Virus record (IMG/VR): IMGVR_UViG_3300037189_011039
Location: 1-56,840 of that record
Origin: a virus
Direction: 5' to 3' (one strand)
DNA length: 56,840 nt
Part shown: piece by piece, positions 25,431-33,474 of the stretch
How the letters are laid out: every line of letters begins with the position of its first letter
Numbering within the stretch: the stretch's first letter is position 1
Notes under the pieces: generated by a model
The model's database searches: none
What the model was told of the DNA's origin: nothing
Seen by the model: only the letters and a program-made list of their open reading frames with translations
Made by a program: the position numbers and the translations under genes

Positions 25431-26096
25431 ATGACTACTGCACCATCCGCAAACGCTTCGTCTTACTTTGAAGACGAGGACGAGAACATCCCTGCAAAGA
25501 ACGGCACCACCGTTCAGTCAGGCTGGACTGCCGCTGAGGCATTCCTAAAGCCAAGCAAGAAGGAAAGCAGCTACGCTACTGACCTTCGTCTCTCTGAGAC
25601 CCCACAGCTTATTCGTTTCCTTGACGATGAGCCGTTCTACGTTTACGAGCAGCACTGGATTAACCGTTCAGAGGGCAAGCGTTCATTCGTTTGCTTGAAG
25701 GAAGAGTGCCCACTTTGCACCATTGCAGGTGACAAGCCAACTCCTCGCTTCGTATTCAACGTAGTCGTACTCACTGATGAGGAACCAACTACCCAACTGC
25801 TCACCGCAAGCCGTCCTCTAGCACGCATTATTTTTGCTGCTCACGAAGACCCACGCCGTGGTCCACTAGGTAAGTTCTTCTACTCGATTTCCCGTCAGGG
25901 ACAGAGCACCAGCACTTCTTACACCTTTGAGCGTGTAAAGGCTGTTGACTTGTCTGAGGACTGGGGACTCGACATCGATGTTGTTGAAGAAGCTCTTTCT
26001 TCAGCCACCCGCTACGACAGCAGTGCCATTTACGCCACCCCTCGTGAGGAACTGCTAATTCTTGCTCGCCAGCTTGCTGCAGGCGTGACTAAGTAG
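25431..26096 (+). CDS. Putative single-stranded DNA-binding protein
   Basis: 221 residues. An acidic N-terminus, a central beta-rich core with 'HWINRSEGKRSFVCLKEECPLC' (C88, C93, C96; a metal knuckle as in gp32-like proteins) and an 'FNVV' strand are seen in actinophage SSB-like proteins. Codon use is clearly more C-ending than in neighbouring genes and it ends in its own strong terminator, both signs of high expression. The position before DNA polymerase fits. Family assignment is by pattern and context. Confidence 0.6.
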   Translation: MTTAPSANASSYFEDEDENIPAKNGTTVQSGWTAAEAFLKPSKKESSYATDLRLSETPQLIRFLDDEPFYVYEQHWINRSEGKRSFVCLKEECPLCTIAGDKPTPRFVFNVVVLTDEEPTTQLLTASRPLARIIFAAHEDPRRGPLGKFFYSISRQGQSTSTSYTFERVKAVDLSEDWGLDIDVVEEALSSATRYDSSAIYATPREELLILARQLAAGVTK

Positions 26097-26106
26097 CGAC
26101 TGAACT

Positions 26107-26155
26107 AGTAGGAGGAGAGCGTTATTCCCTTTCGCTTTCCTCCTACTTTTTCTCT
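26107..26155 (+). terminator. Strong intrinsic terminator after the SSB-like gene
   Basis: AGTAGGAGGA-g-AGCG (26107-26121) pairs with CGCT-t-TCCTCCTACT (26133-26147), an almost perfect 15 bp stem with a G-U pair, an 11-base loop, then TTTTCTCTTTT. It closes the primosome/SSB operon ahead of the polymerase gene. Confidence 0.92.
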
Positions 26156-26167
26156 TTTGGGGACATT

Positions 26168-28183
26168 ATGAACATTATTACTACACCAGAGCAACTTGAA
26201 GAGTTTGTAACTTACTACTCTAAAGTTCCAGCTTTTGCATACGACACTGAGACCATTGGTGAGTTTCGTATCAACCCTGTCATTAATGATGTTTGTTGGA
26301 TTGCGTTTGCTACTGAAGGGCGTACTGACGTTATTCCTATGGGGCACCCTAATGGTGCCTTTGAAAGCTTCAAGAAGCCATTACTGCTTCCAGGATTGAA
26401 GCGTCTTGCTGAAGGTAAGCCTATTACTGAGGCACACTACTCTAAAGACCAGCGTAAATGGGAACCACAGTTTGGTACTGCTCCAGAACAACTAACTCCT
26501 GGTCAAGTATTTGCTGCTATCAAGCCATTGATGTTTGGTAAGCAACTAAAGATTGCACACAATGCCAAGTTTGATTTAAAGTCAATTGCTAAGTATTATC
26601 GTGGCGTAGTTCCGACTGGACCACACTTTGATACTTTGATGGCTGCTTTTATTGTAAATAATCTAAACAAGTTTGACCTCGGATTGGCTGCCTGTGTGCG
26701 CCGTGAACTTGGCATTGAAGTTGAAAAGGGTGTTGGTGAAAACGTAGCCTTACACTCTTTTGATGACGTAGCAAAATACGCAGGTATTGATGCTGAAGTT
26801 ACTTGGAAACTTTACAATGCTTTAAACCCTAAGATTGAGGGCAATCTACGCCGTGTATGGCGATTAGAGATGGATGTTTTGCCAGCTCTTTGTGACATGG
26901 AACTAATTGGAGCACCAATCGATGTAGAGCAGTTAGACATTATTGCGGAACAGATTAGCAATGATAAAGAACTTGCTAAAGCCAAGGCATTTAAAGTTGC
27001 AGGCAAACCCTTTGCTATTAACTCAGTGCAAGAAAAGCAACGTTTGTTGTTTGATAGGCAAGATGGCAAGAAGCCTCGTGTTACTCCAAAAACCCACATC
27101 AATAGGAACATTAATAAGAATGCTCTAACTGATAAGGGAGTAGAAACGCTCCGTGCAGGCAACGAATTGGACTCTAGCCACTATTCCACGTCTTCGTCTG
27201 CGTTAGAGCCGTATCGAGGCAAGGATGACCTTGTAGACGCTATTCTGGAGTACCAAGACCTCAACAAACTAATGACTACTTATGTGACTCCTTATAAGGG
27301 AGGAACAGTTGAGCGTGAGACTAACGGAAAGAAGACTACGGTAGAAAAGAAGTCACTTCTGATTCGTGGTCGTGTACACACTAACTTCAAGGCACACGGT
27401 GCTGAAACTGGTCGTTTTGCATCAAGTGAGCCTAATCTACAAAACATTCCCTCATCAGGTGAGTATGGAAAACTAATCCGAAACTTATTTGTTGCTCCTC
27501 CAGGACACAAACTAGTAGTTGCTGACTATTCTCAAATTGAGCCAAGAGTTATTGCATCATTGGCAAATGACCCTGTGCTAGTAGAAAACTATCGCACAGG
27601 AGGAGACATCTACACCACTATTGGTGACACTATGGGTGTTGACCGTAAAGCTGGTAAGGTTCTAGTTCTTGCTATCTCGTATGGTGTTGGTCCAGACAAA
27701 ATTGCTTCGTCTATTGGTTGTTCCTTAACTGAAGCTAAAGATTTGCTTGCTCGATTTGAACAAGAGTTTGTTTCTATTGCTCGTTACAAGGGTGAAGTCA
27801 TTCGTTACGCTAAAAACAAAAAGCCTATACCTTATGTAGAAACTTTGTTTGGTCGTCGTCGTTACATTCCTGATTTGCTTAGCAAAGAAATGTCGTTAGT
27901 TTCTCGTGCAGAACGTCAAGCGTTCAACACGATGATTCAGGGGTCTGCTGCTGACATCATGAAGTTAGCTATTATTCGAGCTCATTCGTGCTTCTTGGAT
28001 GAACCAGACATTAATGTTATCCTTACAGTACACGATGAACTGGTGACTATTGCTCCAGAAGACCGTGCAGAAGAAGTAGCTGAGTCTATTCGTGTATCAA
28101 TGGAAGGAATCCGTTTGCCGCAAATTACTGTTCCATTGAAGGCTGAAGTTTATGTTGTAGATAAATGGGGGCAAGCTAAGTAA
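26168..28183 (+). CDS. polA: Family A DNA polymerase with 3'-5' exonuclease
   Basis: 671 residues. The exonuclease domain has YDTETIG (D26, E28), HNAKFDLKSI and YAGIDAEVT. Polymerase motifs: A 'VVADYSQIEPR' (D453), B region 'RKAGKVLVLAISYG', C 'TVHDELV' (D623). No 5' nuclease domain. In motif B the position matching E. coli Phe762 is Leu501, the variant discussed for phage polymerases as slower and more accurate. Ribosome site GGGGA before ATG. Stop overlaps the next start. Confidence 0.96.
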   Translation: MNIITTPEQLEEFVTYYSKVPAFAYDTETIGEFRINPVINDVCWIAFATEGRTDVIPMGHPNGAFESFKKPLLLPGLKRLAEGKPITEAHYSKDQRKWEPQFGTAPEQLTPGQVFAAIKPLMFGKQLKIAHNAKFDLKSIAKYYRGVVPTGPHFDTLMAAFIVNNLNKFDLGLAACVRRELGIEVEKGVGENVALHSFDDVAKYAGIDAEVTWKLYNALNPKIEGNLRRVWRLEMDVLPALCDMELIGAPIDVEQLDIIAEQISNDKELAKAKAFKVAGKPFAINSVQEKQRLLFDRQDGKKPRVTPKTHINRNINKNALTDKGVETLRAGNELDSSHYSTSSSALEPYRGKDDLVDAILEYQDLNKLMTTYVTPYKGGTVERETNGKKTTVEKKSLLIRGRVHTNFKAHGAETGRFASSEPNLQNIPSSGEYGKLIRNLFVAPPGHKLVVADYSQIEPRVIASLANDPVLVENYRTGGDIYTTIGDTMGVDRKAGKVLVLAISYGVGPDKIASSIGCSLTEAKDLLARFEQEFVSIARYKGEVIRYAKNKKPIPYVETLFGRRRYIPDLLSKEMSLVSRAERQAFNTMIQGSAADIMKLAIIRAHSCFLDEPDINVILTVHDELVTIAPEDRAEEVAESIRVSMEGIRLPQITVPLKAEVYVVDKWGQAK

Positions 28184-28608
28184 TGTTCTTGCCTTTTAAA
28201 TCAGCAAAAAAGAAGTATAAGTCACGAGCCGATGTCAAGAACAGTCTTCGTGAATTTTTATTAGATACTCAAACACCTAATGCTTACTCATTGAGCTTGG
28301 CACTTGGTTGCACACCTATCAGCGACGAACTTGCAGATAGGGAAGAGGAAGAGAGTGAAAAACGAGTTGAACGAATCTCACATTTGTTCCCGTTTATAAC
28401 TACTTATTCAACTATTTATGCCGAAGCTTTTGTAGCAATGATGTTTGAAGATTTAGAAGAACTGCCAGAAGAACTACTGGAAGTTATCGGAGACCTAGCA
28501 GGTAAAGTGCAGATTGCGCTTGAAGAAGGTATGGGTAACGCTATTACAGGGGCAGTATCACAGCTAGTTGACCATAATTTATTATCTATTTCAAGGAGTA
28601 AAAAGTGA
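28183..28608 (+). CDS. Unknown helical acidic protein
   Basis: 141 residues, coupled to the polymerase gene by TAATG. The first 30 residues are basic, the rest acidic and helical ('EDLEELPEELLEVIGDLAGKVQIALEEGMG'). No family recognised. Its place behind polA suggests an accessory replication role. Confidence 0.5.
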   Translation: MFLPFKSAKKKYKSRADVKNSLREFLLDTQTPNAYSLSLALGCTPISDELADREEEESEKRVERISHLFPFITTYSTIYAEAFVAMMFEDLEELPEELLEVIGDLAGKVQIALEEGMGNAITGAVSQLVDHNLLSISRSKK

Positions 28609-28733
28609 AGGCAAAATTTGATGGTTTCTGCGGTTCATGTGGAGAAGAGTTTTGGGAAGGCGAAGACATCTCCTTTGATGGCGGTGTAGGTCGTTGGGTA
28701 CACGACTCTTGCAAGGAGGAATACGATGTCTAA
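28605..28733 (+). CDS. Short zinc-ribbon protein (GTG start)
   Basis: 42 residues; start GTG overlaps the previous stop as GTGA, with AAGGAG upstream. C9-x2-C12 and a C-terminal C36 plus H33 ('VHDSC') are possible zinc ligands. Its stop overlaps the start of the next gene. Unknown function. Confidence 0.6.
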   Translation: MKAKFDGFCGSCGEEFWEGEDISFDGGVGRWVHDSCKEEYDV

Positions 28734-29109
28734 TGCTGATTGGTGGGCGCAAAAACTAGGGAATCAACCTAGCACGCCTAATCGTGCACCAGTGAGTGCA
28801 CCTATTTCGGCACCTTCTCAGATGCCAATGGCGCAGATGCCTGTGTTTCAACAAACCCAGCAAACGCCAACTAAGGCACAGAGTGCTAACCAGCACGCTA
28901 CGTGTCCTGACTGTGGGTCTGGCAACTACTTTTCTGCATCGCCTCAAACGCAACAGCGTTGCTATGACTGTGGGTATCCCGTACAACAATCAGGCTCACG
29001 TTACGGTTCGCTCACTGGTGCAAACGTTCAAGGAGCTGCTAAACCTGCTATGGGAAACGATGCTACTAACAACTACAACCCGACAACAATCATTGGAAAA
29101 GTTGGATAA
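28726..29109 (+). CDS. Disordered protein with central zinc ribbon
   Basis: 127 residues. Residues 1-55 are Pro/Gln/Ala-rich and likely unfolded, then CPDC (about 60-63) and CYDC (about 79-82) form a zinc ribbon, then a Gly/Asn tail ending 'NNYNPTTIIGKVG'. Coupled on both sides (overlap with 28605 gene; TAATG with the recombinase). Similar proteins sit beside RecA-like genes in other actinophages, as far as I recall. Confidence 0.55.
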   Translation: MSNADWWAQKLGNQPSTPNRAPVSAPISAPSQMPMAQMPVFQQTQQTPTKAQSANQHATCPDCGSGNYFSASPQTQQRCYDCGYPVQQSGSRYGSLTGANVQGAAKPAMGNDATNNYNPTTIIGKVG

Positions 29110-30155
29110 TGATAAACGCTGAAGCACGAAAAGTAATTGCCCAGATAAACAAGAAACTTGGAGGCGATGTTGTCGTCATTGGAGAAGACATTCGAAGTGA
29201 CCTTATTACTAGAGCAACAACAGGGTCTACAACTTTTGATTACGTCCTCGGAGGCGGATTCCCTACAAATCAGTGGAACGAGCTCATTGGGGAACCTTCT
29301 CATGGAAAGACTGCCCTCGCACTCAAGACTATTGCAGCAAATCAGCAAAAGAATCCTGAATACACAGCTGTCTGGGTTGCTGCAGAACAATGGGTTCCAG
29401 CTTATGCCGAAATGTGTGGGGTGGACCTTGCACGAGTAATCGTAATTGAAACAAACATCATGGAGGACGCTTATGGGGCGGTTATTGCTTTTGCTGAATC
29501 AAAGTCAGTCGATGCTATTGTTATTGACTCTCTTCCTGCCCTAGTTCCAAGCCCTGAAGCTGAAAAGGAAATGGATGAGATGACCGTAGGTCGTGGTGCT
29601 CTCATCACTAACAAGTTTTTCCGTAAAGCTGGAGCTGCAATGAAGCGCTCTATGACTGAGCAAGAACGACCAATTCTTGGCATCATCATTAACCAGTGGC
29701 GTATGAAGATTGGTGTAATGCACGGAGACCCACGAACTACCCCAGGCGGTGTTGGTAAAGACTATGCCTACTTTACTCGCACTGAGGTAAAGCGTACAGA
29801 CTGGATTAAGGCTGGCTCTGGTGTAAATGAGCACAATGTTGGTCAGCAAATTCGTATGAAGATTATTAAAAACAAAACTGCACCACCAAACCAAGTAGCC
29901 TATGTTGACTACTACTTTAAGGAGTGGAGTATTTTTGAGCCAGGAGACTTTGACACTGCAAAGGAAGTAGCTACCATGGCAGTTACCCTTGGAGTAGTTG
30001 AGCGTAAAGGTGGCTGGGTTAACTACGGTGACCAAAAATGGAATGGCATTAGCGCATTTGCGGATTCGGTACGTGAAGATGTAAACTTGTTCGAGGAACT
30101 TCGTGCGAAGGTCCTTAACTCTACACACCGAACCGAGGAAGACAACAATGAGTAA
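29109..30155 (+). CDS. RecA/UvsX-like recombinase
   Basis: 348 residues. Walker A GEPSHGKT (61-68), Walker B 'SVDAIVIDSLPALVP', and 'ILGIIINQWR' with 'TPGGVGKDYAYFTR' equivalent to the RecA L2/ATP-cap area. Promotes strand exchange. Lacks the long RecA C-terminal domain. Operon includes two resolvase-type nucleases nearby. Confidence 0.92.
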   Translation: MINAEARKVIAQINKKLGGDVVVIGEDIRSDLITRATTGSTTFDYVLGGGFPTNQWNELIGEPSHGKTALALKTIAANQQKNPEYTAVWVAAEQWVPAYAEMCGVDLARVIVIETNIMEDAYGAVIAFAESKSVDAIVIDSLPALVPSPEAEKEMDEMTVGRGALITNKFFRKAGAAMKRSMTEQERPILGIIINQWRMKIGVMHGDPRTTPGGVGKDYAYFTRTEVKRTDWIKAGSGVNEHNVGQQIRMKIIKNKTAPPNQVAYVDYYFKEWSIFEPGDFDTAKEVATMAVTLGVVERKGGWVNYGDQKWNGISAFADSVREDVNLFEELRAKVLNSTHRTEEDNNE

Positions 30156-30411
30156 GCAAGAGTTTTTTATTGAAGACCTTGACTGGTCACAAAAGCTAGA
30201 AACTGAATACGAAGAGTACATGTGGAAGTGCGAAGAATCAGCTGAGGAAGAACCTGAAGATGAAGCACCAGACACTAGCTCCTTTACAACCCTAAGTGGA
30301 GAAGCTTATTGTGGCTGCTCGACTTGTTACACTCGTGAACAACTATTCTTTCTAGTTCCTCGCATCATTAAGGCATACAACGAAGGAAAGATTACACTCA
30401 ATGAAGAGTGA
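30148..30411 (+). CDS. Small acidic protein with CxCxxC motif
   Basis: 87 residues from ATG 30148, which overlaps the recombinase stop by 8 bases; a more distal start would lie in the recombinase. Strongly acidic middle ('ESAEEEPEDEAPD') and a C-terminal CGCSTC. Function unknown. Confidence 0.55.
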   Translation: MSKQEFFIEDLDWSQKLETEYEEYMWKCEESAEEEPEDEAPDTSSFTTLSGEAYCGCSTCYTREQLFFLVPRIIKAYNEGKITLNEE

Positions 30412-30718
30412 GGGTCAAAAACAGTCCCAGAAGCATGAAAAACGTATTGCTAAAGCAGTCGGTGGTAGTACCACAGCTGCTTCTGGGGCTTTTTGGACTC
30501 GCAAAGGCGATGTACGAAACTCTGACCTGCTCATTGAACACAAATGGACAGGTAAGAAAACCAAGACTATTAAGTCTGAAGAACTAAAGAAAATTACAAA
30601 CGAAGCCATCATGGATGGACGCACACCTGTATTTGGAATTCACTTAGATGGAGAAGACTACGTTATTTTGCTTGAATCAGATTTATTTGAACTGCTTCAT
30701 AAACTAGATATGATTTAA
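30401..30718 (+). CDS. PD-(D/E)XK Holliday-junction-resolvase-like nuclease
   Basis: 105 residues. 'AKAVGGSTTAASGAFWTRKGDV' then 'DLLIEHKWT' gives the resolvase core: Asp of KGDV and E-x-K of IEHK. The G-rich loop and length resemble small phage resolvases. Overlaps the previous gene by 11 bases; ends at a terminator. A second resolvase (RuvC type) is encoded at 33474. Confidence 0.7.
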   Translation: MKSEGQKQSQKHEKRIAKAVGGSTTAASGAFWTRKGDVRNSDLLIEHKWTGKKTKTIKSEELKKITNEAIMDGRTPVFGIHLDGEDYVILLESDLFELLHKLDMI

Positions 30719-30720
30719 CT

Positions 30721-30754
30721 AAAACTATGTTTCACAACATTCACGTAGTTTTTT
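30721..30754 (+). terminator. Intrinsic terminator before the HNH gene
   Basis: AAAACTATGT (30721-30730) pairs with ACGTAGTTTT (30743-30752), 10 bp with one T-G pair, 12-base loop, then further T. It isolates the HNH gene transcriptionally from the recombination operon. Confidence 0.8.
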
Positions 30755-30757
30755 AAG

Positions 30758-30763
30758 TAAAAT
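30758..30763 (+). promoter_or_regulatory. -10 box of a probable leaderless promoter
   Basis: TAAAAT lies 6 bases upstream of the HNH ATG (30770), so transcription would start at or next to the A of ATG. No Shine-Dalgarno sequence is present. A convincing -35 is not visible. Confidence 0.5.
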
Positions 30764-30769
30764 TAGCTT

Positions 30770-31258
30770 ATGGAAACTCATATTTGTATAACGTGTAAAG
30801 AAGAAAAACCTTTTACTGAAGATAACTTTAGACCATTCTGTCCATCAGAAATAGCTGCTGGACGTAAAGGGAAACTTTTTCCGAAATGTCGCTCCTGTGT
30901 TACAAAAGCACATACCGCCTGGGGTAAAAAACAAAACTTACATGTAAATGACTACAGTAGGTCGCTTAGGTTTAAACGAGCAGAGCTCATTGATTCAATA
31001 AAAGACGTGCCCTGTAAAGACTGTGGCGTTAAATATCCTCCATATGTAATGGATTTTGACCATTTACCTGAATTTGAAAAGGTAGATAACATCCCTAGAA
31101 TGATTAACAAGCGAGTTTCTATGGACATCCTACTTGCAGAAATTGCTAAGTGTGAGGTAGTATGTAGTAATTGTCATCGTATTCGTACTATGACTAGGGG
31201 TACGATAAATGGGAGATACGCAAAGGGAAGCCCTATTACTGACGGAGATGTGGCGTAA
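30770..31258 (+). CDS. HNH endonuclease with N-terminal zinc ribbon
   Basis: 162 residues. N-terminal knuckles C6-x2-C9 and C40-x2-C43 precede an HNH nuclease core: C82-x2-C85, 'VMDFDHLPEF' (D97-H98), and 'VVCSNCHRIRT' (C132, C135, H136). This is a free-standing, probably mobile homing-type enzyme. It lies between resolvase and WhiB genes with its own terminator upstream and its own putative promoter, so it looks like an inserted unit. Confidence 0.85.
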   Translation: METHICITCKEEKPFTEDNFRPFCPSEIAAGRKGKLFPKCRSCVTKAHTAWGKKQNLHVNDYSRSLRFKRAELIDSIKDVPCKDCGVKYPPYVMDFDHLPEFEKVDNIPRMINKRVSMDILLAEIAKCEVVCSNCHRIRTMTRGTINGRYAKGSPITDGDVA

Positions 31259-31260
31259 CC

Positions 31261-31599
31261 TTGCTTCAACAACTACTAAACGGTGATTACAGCTGGCATA
31301 ACCTTGCTGCCTGTGATGGTATAGACAATCCAGATATTTTCTATCCACCAAGAGATAAGAATCTTTACAGAGTTATTGCCGATGAGGCAAAAAGCTATTG
31401 TTTTGGTTTTGATGATGTGCCACCGTGCCCAGTTAGAGCTCAATGTCTATGGGAGGCTGTAAGCTCTAAAGAAGCACATGGTATTTGGGGCGGTCTTTCC
31501 CATAGAGAAAGAAACGCACTTGTGCGGAAGTGGCAAAGAGAGTATAAAAGAAGCATGACGCTGAAAGAATACATTTTCAGTATCAATGAAAGGGAATAA
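31261..31599 (+). CDS. WhiB-family Fe-S regulator (unusual Cys spacing)
   Basis: 112 residues from TTG 31261. C18, C47, C56, C62 and the G-[IV]-W-G-G turn (HGIWGGLSHRERN) identify WhiB. Normal WhiB proteins have C-x2-C-x5-C for the last three; here the middle gap is C47-x8-C56. WhiB proteins bind a 4Fe-4S cluster and sigma factor and are restricted to Actinobacteria and their phages, so this is strong host evidence. The start is uncertain because no ATG is available. Confidence 0.88.
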   Translation: MLQQLLNGDYSWHNLAACDGIDNPDIFYPPRDKNLYRVIADEAKSYCFGFDDVPPCPVRAQCLWEAVSSKEAHGIWGGLSHRERNALVRKWQREYKRSMTLKEYIFSINERE

Positions 31600-31600
31600 G

Positions 31601-32461
31601 ATGGCTACGAAGATTTCTAGTGAAGAACTAAAAAGGTTCTTAGAAGCAAAGAAATACCCAACTCGTTTAATCGGTGACTTAGAGCGCCATTTAATGCAGC
31701 GCCCTAAAGGTGACCGCCGTACAGACGTGCTTCACCCATCAGAGATTATTAAACCTAACTGGTGTAAGCGTGGTTCGTTCTTTCTCCTAAAGGGTTACCC
31801 AAAGGTGGCTGCTAACCCTACCTTACGTCTTCAAGTAATTTTTGACGAAGGTCACTACATTCACGCCAAGTGGCAACGTTGGTTCCAAGAAATGGGAATC
31901 ATTCACGGTAAGTTTAAGTGCGATGTTTGTGATTCAGTCACTTGGGGAACTTCACCTCAAGAGTGCGAGGTTTGCCAAGCACCTTGGTCAAAGCTAGTCT
32001 ACGATGAAGTAACTTTGATTGATGATGACCTGCACATCGCTGGTCACACCGATGGTTGGGTCAAGGATGCTCAGGGCGATGCCCTCATTGAGATTAAGTC
32101 CATTGGTCCAGGAACTATCCGTGCTATGGCACCACAGCTAATGTCAGATGCTGATGGTGACTTCATGAAGGCTTGGGGTCAAGTTCGCCGTCCTTTTGGT
32201 GAGCACATTTTGCAAGGACAGATTTACCTAGAGCTAATGCGCCGAATGGGTAACCCAGTTGAACAAATTGTTTTCCTGTATGAGCTAAAAGCTGACAACT
32301 CATTCAAAGAGTTTGTTGTAGGTCGTGACTATGAATTAGTACGCCACGTATTTGAGGCTGCAGAAGTATTGGCAACACAGCTAGAGGCTGATGCTGCTCC
32401 AAAGTGTAACATTAGTGCATCAGGAAGCTGTGACCAGTGCAAGGCATATAAGGAGCTCTAA
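31601..32461 (+). CDS. Cas4/RecB-like PD-(D/E)XK exonuclease
   Basis: 286 residues from ATG 31601 (AAAGGGA six bases ahead); an in-frame ATG at 31586 overlaps the WhiB gene. Catalytic residues: 'AGHTDGWV' (D151) and 'LIEIKSI' (E164, K166). C55 with C269, C277 and C280 form the Cas4-type 4Fe-4S set. An extra zinc ribbon (C107, C110, C122, C125) is inserted before the nuclease core. Likely a recombination or DNA end-processing nuclease; there is no CRISPR array nearby. Confidence 0.85.
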   Translation: MATKISSEELKRFLEAKKYPTRLIGDLERHLMQRPKGDRRTDVLHPSEIIKPNWCKRGSFFLLKGYPKVAANPTLRLQVIFDEGHYIHAKWQRWFQEMGIIHGKFKCDVCDSVTWGTSPQECEVCQAPWSKLVYDEVTLIDDDLHIAGHTDGWVKDAQGDALIEIKSIGPGTIRAMAPQLMSDADGDFMKAWGQVRRPFGEHILQGQIYLELMRRMGNPVEQIVFLYELKADNSFKEFVVGRDYELVRHVFEAAEVLATQLEADAAPKCNISASGSCDQCKAYKEL

Positions 32462-32917
32462 ATGACTGATGTAATGAGTAAATTTGGTCTTAAGTTTTAT
32501 AAGCCTGAAATTCAACAAGTAACCTTACCTAATGACATAACTACTCTTAGTAGTGAACAGTTGGCTGAAGTGTTTACTCAGCTGACAGCATGGGCAGACT
32601 ACATTTCATCTGAACTTGCGATTGCTCAAATCCAAGAGCGTAGCGCTCAAAAAGAACTTGATTACATGGAAAACAAAATGCTTGTTCTTCGCATGGGTTC
32701 TCAGGTCAAGGGTGAGCGGATTACTTTGATTAAGGCACAGATTTCTGTTGACCCAGACATTCGTGAAGCGTCAGTTGATTTAGAAAATAAGTATGCTTAT
32801 CGCAAAATGGTTGAAATGATGCTAAACAACCATGAACGTGATTTAGCTCTAGTTAGTCGTGAGATTACTCGCCGTGCTAATGACCAGCGTGCTAATCGAA
32901 AGGACTTTGGGTTCTAA
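32462..32917 (+). CDS. Unknown coiled-coil protein
   Basis: 151 residues directly after the nuclease stop. Strongly helical, with heptad-like stretches at residues 45-75 and 110-145 ('YAYRKMVEMMLNNHERDLALVSREITRRA'). Lies between a nuclease and a nucleotide kinase. Possibly a recombination accessory protein; not recognised. Confidence 0.5.
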   Translation: MTDVMSKFGLKFYKPEIQQVTLPNDITTLSSEQLAEVFTQLTAWADYISSELAIAQIQERSAQKELDYMENKMLVLRMGSQVKGERITLIKAQISVDPDIREASVDLENKYAYRKMVEMMLNNHERDLALVSREITRRANDQRANRKDFGF

Positions 32918-33474
32918 TGATTATTGGGTTATCAGGATGGGCTCGTGCAGGTAAAGACACTGTTGCTGACCATTTAGAAAAAAACTATGGTTTTACTAAA
33001 CTATCTTTTGCTACACCAATGCGTGATGCATTAGTTGCTCTAGACCCAGTTATTAACATCGCTGGTCAGTATGTTTCGTTAGCTCAAGCTGTACGTTTAA
33101 GTGGTTGGGAAAACCTAAAAAGCATGAGTAATGACATTCGACCACTCATGCAGCGACTTGGAACTGAAGTTGGTCGCAACATGTTTGGGGAAAACTTTTG
33201 GGTTAACTTGGCTATGCAAGAAGCTGAAAAATATGAAAATGTAGTTTTTGCAGATTGCAGATTTAAAAATGAGGCTAATGCTATCAAAGAAGCTGGCGGG
33301 CAACTTTGGAGGGTTATGCGTCCAGGATTTTTAGCAGCCAATGACCACATTTCTGAAAATGACCTAAACTCATATTTATTTGATGAGTATTTAAGTAACT
33401 CAAGTGATTTTAGTGGGTTATACGAACAGGTTAATGAAGTAATGCTGCAAACTGATGCACTAAAATTGTTTTAA
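32917..33474 (+). CDS. Deoxynucleoside monophosphate kinase
   Basis: 185 residues. 'LSGWARAGKDTVADHL' holds the Walker A GWARAGKDT (7-15), and 'VVFADCRFKNEANAI' followed by 'RVMRPG' is the T4 gp1-type pattern for dNMP kinases, which convert dNMPs to dNDPs for phage DNA synthesis. TAATG couplings on both sides. Confidence 0.82.
   Translation: MIIGLSGWARAGKDTVADHLEKNYGFTKLSFATPMRDALVALDPVINIAGQYVSLAQAVRLSGWENLKSMSNDIRPLMQRLGTEVGRNMFGENFWVNLAMQEAEKYENVVFADCRFKNEANAIKEAGGQLWRVMRPGFLAANDHISENDLNSYLFDEYLSNSSDFSGLYEQVNEVMLQTDALKLF

Noticed and set aside
29541-30275. Long minus-strand ORF opposite the recombinase
   Set aside because: It lies fully under the RecA-like gene and has no ribosome site or recognisable protein content; antisense shadow.
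31601-32461. CRISPR adaptation gene cas4
   Set aside because: No repeat-spacer array, cas1 or cas2 in the window; Cas4-like nucleases are common phage recombination genes.
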